In this document: one piece after another, positions 52,951 to 63,002 of the stretch | Layout: the number at the start of each line of letters is the position of its first letter | Numbering within the stretch: the stretch's first letter is position 1 | DNA from: Coturnix japonica | Lineage: Eukaryota > Chordata > Aves > Galliformes > Phasianidae | DNA length: 64,000 nt | NCBI RefSeq assembly: GCF_001577835.2 | Contig: NC_029516.1 | Location: 69,302,186-69,366,185, forward strand | Reading direction: 5' to 3' | Program-made: the position numbers and the translations under genes | Notes under the pieces: generated by a model | What the model saw: only the letters and a program-made list of their open reading frames with translations | Told to the model about the DNA's origin: nothing | Databases searched by the model: none

Positions 52951-53378
52951 CATCCCATAATATACCCCGTGAACCTGGCAACAGACCCCGCCCCCGTATC
53001 CCCGGCAACACCCCCCCCAGCCGAGACATCCCATAATATTCACTCTCCCCTCAGAACTTCCCACTCGCCGCCCGGCCCAGCATCCCATAATACTCGCCCT
53101 CTATCCCCCCTCGGGTCCTTCTCTCCCTCCCCCCCCCCATCGGGAGCATCCCATAATACTCCCCACCTCTAACCCCTCGCTCCGGCATCCCATAATACCC
53201 ACGCCGGACCCCCCCCTCCACGGACACCTCCTGGGGGTTTAAGCAGCCGATCCCCTCCACATCCCATAATAGTCACACCCCGGGCACGCATCCCATAATA
53301 GTTCTCCCCTCCCCCTGCGCGGGCAGGCATCCCATAATAGTCGCCGGGAGCCACCGGCCAGCCTGCCATCCCATAATA
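52951..53378 (+). repeat. Array 1 of the 12-base word CATCCCATAATA, nine copies
   Basis: Perfect copies start at 52951, 53027, 53081, 53147, 53186, 53260, 53289, 53328 and 53367, all in one orientation, 29-76 bases apart. Spacers are C-rich and mostly unlike each other, so the word is far better kept than its surroundings. The array begins about 100 bases upstream of the CHD4 start. Its core CCCATAAT resembles the start of the ZNF143/Staf site, but the GC-rich second half of that site is missing. Function unknown. Confidence 0.93.
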
Positions 53379-53399
53379 CCCGCAGCGGGGCTCCGACAC

Positions 53400-56300
53400 C
53401 GCCCCGCCCGCAGCGGGACGGGCCCTCGGGGGGCACCGCCATGGCCGCGGGGGGCACCGCCATGGCCTCAGAGCTCAGAGCTCACCCAGGTGTCCCAGCC
53501 CGCACGCCCGGCTCACACCGGGTACGGTCCCCCGGGTCAAGCAGCCACCGGCTGCACTGAGTGTGGGTCTCCCGGTGACCTCTGCCGCTGCTGGACCGTA
53601 CGTCGGGGATGTAACGCGAGGTGCACAACGTGGTAGCGCCCTAAAGCTGTCCCCGTCCTAAAGGAATGCGGGGCATCCCTGCTCTGCGCCCTGCTGCTGC
53701 CCTACACCTGGCACCATCGCCTCGCCCGTACGCCCTAATTGCACACACGTCGCCGTGCCGTTAATGGTCACTGTATGGCACCGCTCGCCCCATGGCACCT
53801 CCGTTAGCTCGCCGGGCACCCAGCCCTGCCCACCTCAGCCCATGAACAATGGCTGTCAGTGTCTGCTGGCTCCTCCCCTGGAGCACCGCCGCAGCATCCC
53901 GCGCTGCCCATGCACACAGCCGTTCCTCCATGCACACCCTGTGCCGCTAGCACAGATGGGCTGGGCGGTGTGGAGCCCAACTGCATTGTGTTCCTTCGTG
54001 TGCTTATGGAGCCCTGCTAATACAACCCTGCCTACACAGCCCTCTGACCTCTTGCCTTACACAGGTGCCGCCCTGTCCTCTGTCCCTTTGCATTGCGTTG
54101 GTTCTCTCAGCCCTACAGAGGACAGGCAGCAGTAAAGGGCTGCACTGTGCACACCTATGCACAGGTAAGTGCAACAGAACACCGTGCCACTGCAAACAGC
54201 GGTGTGCAGGCTGGGAGCTCTCACACGGACCCCAGCACAACTCCTGTCTTCCTTCTGTGCACTGACAGCTGCCCGTGAGGGCCAACTAAACCGAACATCT
54301 AACAAGATCATAAGAAACAGTTATCACAGGATCCCTACAATGTAACTCACCTTGCTGTTGGATGCTCCCACAGCTCTCACATCCCTTCACCAGGCCAGGT
54401 AACCCAAAGGCACCATGACACTCCATCCCAGCCCTGCTCCCGAGGACACCCTCTCACTCTGCCCCCAGCACCAGCCTTTATTAGCCCACATCCCGCTGGA
54501 CTGCACAGACATGTCCCTCCAGGTTAGACCCAGAGCCAAGCACATCGCACTACGGTCCTTGCAGGGTGTCTCGCTGCTGTGAACACCAGCAGCCCTTCAG
54601 AGACACTGAGGCACATAGAGAGGGCAGCCCAGGCCTGCTCTCCTGTGTAGGGCACAGATAAGGCACCATGACAACAGCTTGCTGGTGGTGCAACAGTACA
54701 CTCGTGGAGGTCAGTTTGTTGGCTTCTGGCTGTTTGCTGGTAGCGTCTATCGTGCCCAGTAAACAACACACACATGTTAATGGTTTCAAGAGCTGAATGC
54801 TGCCAGGACACCTCGGTACTGCCTCAGTGGAAATGAATCCACTTATTTTAGTCTTCTAAAATCAGTATCATCTGATGTTTCCATAAACGTGATGCTGTCC
54901 CTTAATTGCTGTAGGTGCATTTCCCTTCCTTCCTTACCTGTTCTTTGCAGGTCTGCATCAACGTGAGCCCAGTGACAGCAAGCTCTGCTTGGCAGCCCTG
55001 CAGGTTCTCCCTGTCAGATTGCTGATGCTGTAACCCTGAGCCAAGGCCTTGCAGTCCCTGCCCATGATCCTGAGGATCTCAGGACTTTCAGAGAAGCCTT
55101 ACCTTTGTTTTTCTGGTGTTATCAGGGAATTTAGTCCCAGATCATCCCGAGAGGGGAGGGGGTCAAACTCTCAGGTTCAACTTTTACTTTGAAATTTGTA
55201 AGAAACCAAGTCAACCTTTCACTCAGTATTCAGTTATTGTCCCAAAGTCTGTCTCTATGTACAAACTTGTGTCCTCAGTATCGGCCAAAGGAAGTTCCTC
55301 AAGCCTTCTCCAACACAGCTGAGCTCTTTTCCATATTTCTGCAGTCTCCACGGCAAGTGAAGGCAATTGAAATGATCCATTTTCATTGCTGCTTTCCCCT
55401 TTGCTCGCCCCCCCTCCCCCCACACTCTGTTTTGTCTGGCTTTTATTTTAAAAAGCAACATGAACTTATTTGTTGAACACAATAGAAGTCGCTTTGGTGT
55501 CAGAAATGGAAGTAAAAGACATTGTCTCCTCTTCTTGTGGAGAAGCAGCAACCACTCCCCCCCCACCCCCCCACTATACCCAAGGGGCTGCTCCTGCAGA
55601 AACATATGCACACAGAACATTTGGGAATCAACGCAAGATAGATCAAATAGGCCACTCGTGTTTCTCTTTTGAGAACACATCAGTGTCACTGGAGGACCCT
55701 GTCTCAGTAATGGCCACCTCACTGAGGACTGCTTGCACACCAGCATGACTCTGCGTGTGTTCTGCTGCTGGGAGAACAGCCGTTCAGACGTCACTCTGCA
55801 CTGCTCCTGAGCACTGCTGCCAGAAGGAGGAGGGGGCAGGGTGTGTGGCACAGCCTTGCAGCCAGGAGCACACTGTGCCAGGGGAGTACACATGCTGCAT
55901 GGAGCAGTGCTCATAGCGAGATATGAGGTGGGGGAGGGGGAAGGGAGAGAGGAGGGGATAACGCTCAGCACCCTGTAAATCCAAAGTGCTGATCTCTATC
56001 TGTGCACACTGCGCTTGTCTGCTCGTTCTAACACACACTGCGGATATACTTGGTGCTGACACCTATAGCGAGGGTTGCTCAGTATTTTCCATCACAACTC
56101 TCTTTTCAGTTACCCAGAACTCTGCTGATATTCAGATTTGAATTTTCCATGTTTACTTCCACTCTTTATTTTCTGAAGTTAGAAGCGCTAATTAAGATGA
56201 AAAGGTTTCACAATTGTAAAAATGTGACTTTTTAACTTGTAATTGTGTATACAGTGAATAGTGAAAGCTGAAAGCAACACCCAAAGTTGCTTATTAATAT

Positions 56301-57140
56301 CAGTCTTAAATGCCCATTACCCTAAGATGCCTTACATAGAGGCCCCATTCAGCTCTTCCTGAAGCAAAGAGTAGGATCCAGTGGGAGAAGATGCAAGCAC
56401 TGTCTCAGTGGGACTGCAGGACCGGCCTGCTGCTCAGAGCTGCCTCGACTGCACTGAGATACCCGTTTTTGTGTCCTGTATGAAAGTTTGTGTGTGCTGT
56501 CAAAACCCAGCTCGGTGCAGGTGAGCCTGGAGGCTACACACTCACCGGACTTCGGTATGAGCACCCTGCCAGCAAGCAGAGCCAGCAGGGTCGGGCTGGT
56601 TTGAGGGAAGAACATGAGAGACTCAAACCCCGATGGTGGGGAGAGGCATTGCATTTCCTTGTAATTCTCATCGACACCGAGCCGCTGTGGCTCTGAGTGA
56701 TGCTGTGAGCCACGTTCAGCTCAAAGGCAGCTGGAGCTCTGCACAGCCATATAGTGCCAGGAGGACCAGGAGCACTCCTGGCCCGGGGCAGGCAGCAACA
56801 GCCACGACCAAGTCCTGCTCCAAAGAGGCTGAGGGAGGCTCCTGCCCTGCAGCGTGCACAAGCACGGCTTCCTCGCAAAGTTGCCAGCTCCCAGCTTTGT
56901 GACACACGGGCTGCAAGTTCTTTGCTTAAATACAGATGCATTTGGGACCGGCGCTTAAGCACCTCTCATTTTGCACGACGTTCTATTGAAGGGCTGCCTT
57001 CTCCTCCTCACCTTTCCCAGCTGATAGAGGCACATTGCTCTCCTGCAGGCGGGATGCCCACGTTCCCGGCCGGGGTCCGTCCATCCTGGCCGGGCAGCAT
57101 CACGCCCCCCGCAGCCCTTCTGGGCAGCCCCACCCTGCGG
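53400..57140. other. Intergenic DNA between the two arrays
   Basis: About 3.7 kb with no recognised gene. GC content drops after 53500 and rises again near 57000. Small frames with no domain resemblance were seen on both strands. The next gene expected from human order (LPAR5, a single-exon receptor of over 350 codons) is not here. Confidence 0.4.
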
Positions 57141-57149
57141 CAACGGACA

Positions 57150-57896
57150 CATCCCATAATAGTCCACAAAGGCGAGTCCATCCCATAATAGCCACCTACG
57201 GGAAATGCTCCATGGCAACCGCCCCCCCACGCCTGCACCCCCGCACGGGGTGGGGGGGGTGAGGGGGAGCAGCCATCCCATAATACCCCGCCGGCGCTAT
57301 GGGCTGTGAACTGCTGGGGGGCCGGGGAGGGAGCGAGGGGCCCCGCGGTGGGACGGGAGGGGGGTCGGCGGGGACAGGGGGTTCCCTGTGGGCCCCCAGG
57401 CACGACGGCCGGAGCTGCAGCCCCCTCCCCGCCCCGTGCTGCGCAAGGCATCCCATAATAACGTTCCCCTCCCCCTGCCTGCTGCATCCCATAATATTTC
57501 GCAGGGAGGCAGTAGGTACAGCGCCATCCCATAATAGCCGCCCGGGCACACGCGCTGGGAATTGTGCCACCCCATAATACTTCACTCTCTGGCTGCAAAG
57601 GGCCCTGCCATCCCATAATAACCGCATCCTCCCCCTCCCGCTGCCGCCACCTCGTGGGGCACCCCCATCCCATAATATAATAACCCCCCCCCGCCGCAGA
57701 ATGGCTCGCCATCCCATAATACTCCTGCCACCCACCTGCCCCCCTCCGGTGGCGGAAGGCCTCGCCATCCCATAATAGTCACGGCTCTCCCTTCCCTCCC
57801 CCGCCGCAGAAGGCCTCGCCATCCCATAATACCCACAGCCTGCCCTCCCCTCCCCCATTCCCCCCCCTTTCCCCCGGGCCTCGCCATCCCATAATA
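57150..57896 (+). repeat. Array 2 of the 12-base word CATCCCATAATA, thirteen copies
   Basis: Copies start at 57150, 57179, 57274, 57449, 57485, 57525, 57568 (variant CACCCCATAATA), 57609, 57666, 57710, 57766, 57820 and 57885, all in the same orientation as array 1. The last four share a longer lead-in (GCAGAAGGCCTCGC or close) at a period of 54-65 bases, which shows local tandem duplication. The spacer TTCCCCTCCCCCTGC (57464-57478) recurs in array 1 as TCTCCCCTCCCCCTGC (53303-53318), so the arrays are related. On the minus strand the word gives YYGM, IMGW or LWDA repeats in open frames that are not genes. Confidence 0.93.
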
Positions 57897-58370
57897 GCCG
57901 CGCTAAGAGCGTGACCCCGCTCAGCTCGGCCCGGCCCGGCCCGGCTTAGTTCCCTCACCCTATGGCTGCCTTCCGAGCCAGCCCAGCCCCGGCCTCGCCG
58001 TGCTGCCCGTGGTACCGCAGCGCCTGGTGCTGGGGCCCTGTCCATAAACCCACCCAGCCACACCACAGCGCGGTGCTGTACCTTCACACCTGGCCCTGGT
58101 GGAGCCTGCGCTGAGCCCCATCACACCGCCCTGCCACCATCTTGGCTCTGCGGTGGGTTTGTAGGAGCCATGCAGTGCATGGATGAGTTTTAATTCACAA
58201 CATGATTACCACCATCTTTGGGGTTGTCTGCCAGGCTCGTTGCTGTGCTTCTGTTGTGTTGAGCGTAATCAGCTCGTGGTGATGCCAACGAGCTCCTCAG
58301 TGGCTGTTTGGGCTGTGCTCACTTCTTCAGGAAGGCCGAGAGAGCTGACACCATTGGGGAGGTGAAAGTC
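57897..58370. other. CpG-rich flank of array 2
   Basis: Up to about 58020 the DNA stays rich in CG, with GGCCC repeats (CGGCCCGGCCCGGCCCGG). This makes 57050-58020 a CpG island without an assigned gene. No open frame here looks like a known protein. Confidence 0.4.
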
Positions 58371-58374
58371 TCCA

Positions 58375-58712
58375 GAAGCCTCACTGTGGCCTTCAGTACT
58401 TGAAGGGGCTTATAAACACGAGGGAAACTGACTTTACACGGCCTGACAGCAACAGGACAAGGGGGAATAGCTTTAAACTAAAAGAAAAGAGATTTAGGTG
58501 AGGTGTTAATAGGAAACTCTTTACTCAGAGAGTGGTGAGACACTGGAACAGAGAAGCTGTGGATGTCCCATCCCTGGAGGTGCTCAAGGCCAAGCTGCGT
58601 GGGGCTCCGGGCAGCCTGATATGGCGGGTGGCAGCTCTGCCCATGGCAGGGGGTTGGAACTGGATGTGCTTTGAGGTCCCTTCCAACCCAACCAACTTGT
58701 GATTCTATGGTT
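58375..58712 (+). mobile_element. CR1 LINE, 3' 340 bases, forward
   Basis: Forward CR1 from the end of ORF2 (AGCAACAGGACAAGGGGGAA, AGAGTGGTGAGACACTGGAA, CCATCCCTGGAGGTGCTCAA) to the tail (GGGGTTGGAACTGGATGTGC, CTTCCAACCC) and the terminal GATTCTATGG. It is 5'-truncated, moderately diverged and not coding. Confidence 0.92.
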
Positions 58713-59390
58713 TCCTCCCCAGAAGGCCACTACCACCACTTTGTTGAGCAGTGGCCTCATCCATGCTTCATCCATGTGGGCCCAGCCCTGCCAGGAGCAC
58801 AGCACCAGCCCTGTGTCCCCCACAGTCCGTATTGCAGGGCCCTGTGAGGTGCGGTCCCTTTGTCTGGTAGCTGTGTCTCCCCAGCTCTGTGTTCTGCACA
58901 GCTGCCCATGGCAGATTCACACTGGCAGGAGGTGTCCGCAGGGATCTTCAAGGATCCATCTCACGGGCAGGAGGTAATCCCTCCCTGTGTCCGTGTTCTA
59001 ATCCTCTTCCTTCCTAGGCTCCTTGGTGATGTCACAGAGAAAAGGAACCAAATAGATCAATAATCATCTGTTTTAAAGCCTTTGGTTATCAGATCTTACA
59101 GCTCCCTTTTGTGTGTGGGGGGGAGTAGAGTGGCAATGCAGAGGGGAGGATGGGGGAAGAGAAAACAGAAAGAGTGTTTTGTGTGTGTGAAAAAGGGGAA
59201 GGTGTTTCTGGGGTCTGTGCTGCATCTCTTCCTAATTCCTTCACGCTCTGCTCTTGTGGGAGCAGCCATAAAAGTGACTTGGGTATAATGGGAAAAGTAC
59301 AGATAGAAGGAAATGTCTGTCAAGATGGAAAGCACTGGCCTAGGAGTCGGGAGCACCCTTGGGAAGCACAGTGGGCATTCCTGAAGTGCA
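58713..59390. other. Unassigned intergenic DNA
   Basis: Nothing recognised apart from T-, G- and A-rich simple stretches around 59110-59200. No exon chain could be built. Confidence 0.3.
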
Positions 59391-59524
59391 GCCAGGAATA
59401 TACCCTAGATAAGTTTAAAAAACAAACAAACAAAAAAGCAACAACCAACCCCCTCCCCCAAAACACAGTCAAACAAAGCAGCCCTACCAAAGCTAGTCCA
59501 CAAAATAAAACAAAGTACTAGCGA

Positions 59525-59745
59525 CAACAAACTTATCTGGGAATGTGGAAAAGTAGTCTGGGAAGGTGAAAAACAGCCTGAGAAAGTAGGAACAGGAAAC
59601 ATCTATGCTCTATCTCGCAAAAGAGAAAAACAGTCTGGGAAAGCAAAAGGTAGTGTGAGAAAATGAAAAACAGCATCATCTATTGGCTGTTCCAGGTAAA
59701 AACAGAGACCGGCAGCATCTGTTAGCTGCTCCAGGTGGCGTTGTC
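59525..59745. repeat. Imperfect internal repeats in an unassigned segment
   Basis: The word GTCTGGGAA followed by an A-rich stretch recurs at about 59558, 59632 and, in weaker form, nearby. A second unit, CAGCATCTATTGGCTGTTCCAGG-like, recurs within 60 bases (about 59670-59695 and 59710-59735). This looks like a decayed tandem repeat, possibly part of an old mobile element whose family I cannot name. Neither end repeats nor coding parts were seen. Confidence 0.45.
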
Positions 59746-61520
59746 CTGTGCCCCCTTATGTCCCTCACGCACACACACAAAACCTTGCTTTCTACACAAA
59801 ATGGAGCCTCACTCGGCGCTTCCCCTTCAGGGATTTTTACACTCGAGATCTCCTGCATAGAGTAGACTCTCACTAGCAACACCTGTCTGACTGCAGGCTC
59901 ATATGTAGGTATATAGGCTATATAGATATATACAGACACAAATGTAAGTACAGTTGCTTTACTGTTGGTAATTGTAACTTGTAATACCTGCTTGTTTTAT
60001 GAGTAGTGATTTGTAGTAATCTGTGATGAAAAACTTTAACAAACAAAACATCCGTGTCACTCAATTTCAATGTGAGATGTTCTTTAGTTTCATTATTCTA
60101 TGATTCCGAGAGGGTGTATCTTCAAAATGGTAGCCTTGGAATCACTCCTTGTGTTATGTGGGGAAGGAACATGGGCTGGGTTTGGTGCAGGTTTGGTTCA
60201 GGACAGGGAACATCAATAGGTGCCTGTGAGCTTTGCTGGATGGTGAAGCTGTGAGCTCCAAGGTTCAGCCATTAGCAGGTTCAGCCTTAAGCAAAGCCCT
60301 ATTTCAGGTTCCAAAAGCATCCGTTGCTGCGGCATTGATCCAAGGAAACAAAGCAAAACATCATTTTGGACATTTTGCCTAGCATCATCGAAGCACAGAA
60401 ACAGCACTGTGAAGACACTGTGTTCTTGTTAGGGTCACTTCTGTTACCATCTCAAAACACTCCTATAGTGAGTAGCACAAGCATCTTCCCCAGCAGCTCA
60501 CAGAGCTTTTGTCTGCTCCTTTCAGACTATTTTTTAATTGATTAATATATTTCCCCCCCAGGGTCTGCATGCTCACAGACAACACTGCCAATCCAGAACA
60601 CCAACCAGGACGAGTCCCCTGCACAACACTCAGCTGCCAGCAACAACTCTGAGGTCCCCACCCACCACCCTGCTCAGCCCTGCAGGCAGAAAAAGCAGCA
60701 CAAAGCTCGGCGGGATCCAGCTGTCAGCTCTGAGGAAGTTGTTTCTCAAGACCACTAAAACCATCTCTGTGCTAAATCTGAGCCAGAAGGAAACTACTTT
60801 TTCTATATTTTTTAAATTAGTATTATAGTTTTAAATAATACTAAAATAAACTGCAGAACTCAGCCCAAGGACAGAGCGAGACATGGAAAAGGAGAGTACT
60901 ATCAGCTTCACTCCATGTGCTTGTGTTCCTGGGAAGCCAAACTGTGTTCCTGGCAGAAATCACCTTCTCAGTGCTTTCAGACTGCATGTATAGACAGCAA
61001 CAAGAGGAAGGGCAGTACGGAGGGAAGCAAGTAGCTCAGGAGTGGGTTTGAAGAGAACAAAATGGAAACGTGTGTGTGATGGGGCCCTCCCAAGCTTCAG
61101 AAGTGACTCAAAGTATGAGTCTGTATACTTCCTTTTGAAGAGTCCATGTCAGCCTCCCGGTGGCAATGATCTGCTAATCAGATGGAGGATATATTGCTGC
61201 TGGCAGTTACTCCCAAACAGCTGAAGTCAACAAAAGCCAGTTGTAAATGAAGTGGCTATAGAACTTTCCTGTCTGATTCTTCCTTGTCTGGTAAGTCACG
61301 GTGTCTCACCCAGCGGTTTGCTCTTTCCCAACTTGTGAAGGTACAAAGTGCAGGATGACACAGAGCCACCTGTCATGCCTTTTAGCCTCTCATGCTTCTA
61401 CTTTCAAAATGTTGCCTATGCATGGATAACAACTACAGCTATCTGACAGACTTTACCTAATCAGCTGCCATGACAGCTCCCTGCTCTCAACAGCTGTACA
61501 GCAGCCCTGCACACAGCCAT
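59746..61520. other. Unassigned intergenic DNA
   Basis: No gene recognised. ATTCTATGATTCC at about 60097 resembles a CR1 terminal repeat, but the body before it is too eroded to claim. A T/A-rich patch lies at 60780-60850. Confidence 0.3.
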
Positions 61521-61526
61521 CACTCT

Positions 61527-61958
61527 CACAGAATCACAGAATGACCCAGGTTGGAAGGGACCTCAAGGATCATGTAGTTCCAACCCCCCTGCCTGGCAGG
61601 GCCACCAAACATACACATTTACTAGATCAGGTTGCCCAGGGCCCCGTCCAACCTGGCCTTGAACACCTCCAAGGACGGGGCATCCACAACCTCCCTGGGC
61701 AGCCTGTTCCAGGGCCTCACCACTCTCCTAGTGAAGAACTTCCCCCTAACATCCAACCTAAATCTTCCCTCTTTTAACTTAAATCCATTTCCCCATGTCC
61801 TGCTATTGTCAGCCCTTTCAAAGAGTTTACTCCCCTCCTGGGTGTAAGTTCCCTTCAGGTATTGAAAGGCTGCAATGAGGTCACCCCGCAACCTTCTCTT
61901 CTCCAGGCTGAAGAAGAAAACTCTCTCCTGACCCTTCTGGTAGCAGCTCTCCACTTGA
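61527..61958 (-). mobile_element. Young CR1 LINE, ORF2 C-terminus and 3' tail, inverted
   Basis: On the minus strand an open frame of 110 codons (61954 down to 61622) carries the CR1 ORF2 C-terminal signature: [19 protein letters not shown], then [20 protein letters not shown] and [18 protein letters not shown]. The tail ends in the double CAGAATCACAGAATG words (+ strand). It is 5'-truncated but little diverged, and nearly identical to the copy at 32000-32132 where they overlap. Confidence 0.94.
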
Positions 61959-61959
61959 G

Positions 61960-62935
61960 GCCTTGCAGTTTGGTTTGCTGCCTGGCTTTGGTCCTGTACT
62001 TGTGTCTGGAATTTGTAGGTGCCATACAGGAGATGTATATGTGCTATATATCACTCTGTAAAGGAGCATCTGAGGTATTTCAGAACATACATTTTAGCTC
62101 CCAAGCTTCCTGCTTATAAAACAGTAATAATACCACATCAGCTTACGGGCCTCTGGTGGACTGACTGAGTTCAAATGCGTGAAGGCTGCAGTCATAATAA
62201 ACACTACAGTAAAGCGTGGGGAGCTCAGTAGCTCTATTTGCAGAGCGGAGCTTGGATATGTGCAATAAAAAAGCCAATAGATTTGGACGCCGTGTGTGCA
62301 AAAAAAGGAAGCAAATAGCTAATTCTTTGTCGTTAGCCCTCTCTGCGAGCTGTGTTCTTCCTGCCGGGGGGAACAAAGAAGGGACATGGTGAAGAGAACA
62401 ATCTGTCATTGCGTAACCAAGGACAACCGTGACACCTCTGCCTGAGGAGCCCATGGGAGGAAACCAACTGTGGCTTTCCCGACCCAAAGCGCAGCGCTCG
62501 ACCGCCTCCTTGGTGCGCGTTTCCCTTGAGAACAGCACTCCCTACAGGTGTGAACCCAGCACTGATGGGGCTGGGACTGGGAAAGCCCTATGGAAGATGC
62601 GCGTGCAGATCTACGTGATGGACGAGATGACTTCGCAGTGACGTTGTGTTTGTGTTCTTCATCCTGTACTCGGGTGCCAACAACAAAGGGAGCTCCTCTT
62701 CTCCCCTTCCACTCCTGGGACAGAGGCACTCGCACCTTTCCTTTCTTCCTTTCGCAGCTTCTTCGCTGTTATTACCATTTCTACTGGCTTGCCCCCGAGG
62801 AGGGCTCAGGAGGAGGAGGACGCGAACACAACGCCGTGTCGCGACACAGGACAGGGAACCTGGCCTCGCTCAGCAGCCTCGAGCACCGTGTGCCAGCGCC
62901 GCCAGGGGCCGCTGTTGGCTGCGGAGAGAGTATTG
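61960..62935. other. Unassigned intergenic DNA
   Basis: No recognised gene. The interval 62430-62930 is moderately GC- and CG-rich, but holds no frame with known domains. Confidence 0.3.
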
Positions 62936-62937
62936 CA

Positions 62938-63002
62938 TGTATTTAAAGCCAGGTTGGATGGGGTCCTGGGCAACCTGAGCTGGCAGGGTGGCAGTCCTGG
63001 AA
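62938..63002 (+). mobile_element. Short CR1 remnant
   Basis: About 65 bases match the CR1 junction of ORF2 and tail (AAAGCCAGGTTGGATGGGGT, CTGGGCAACCTGAGCTGGCA). The end of the tail is missing. Confidence 0.7.

Noticed and set aside
52165-53088. Minus-strand frame of 307 codons and + strand frame of 264 codons over the CHD4 promoter
   Set aside because: Composition is P/R/A/G-rich, both strands are open, and the region is the CpG island with the non-coding exon and the poly(A) tract (which reads as poly-F or poly-K).
57008-57858. Long minus-strand open frames with repeated YYGM, IMGW and LWDA
   Set aside because: They run through the 12-base array in all three frames, which is what a repeated GC-flanked word produces. 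There is no conserved domain and no sensible start or splice context.
52951-57896. CRISPR-like reading of the regular short repeats
   Set aside because: The repeat is only 12 bases, spacers are of uneven length, partly duplicated and C-rich, and this is a vertebrate nuclear locus.
62218-62275. tRNA-like words (GGGGAGCTCAGTAGCTC)
   Set aside because: No matching acceptor stem, B box or anticodon arm was found.
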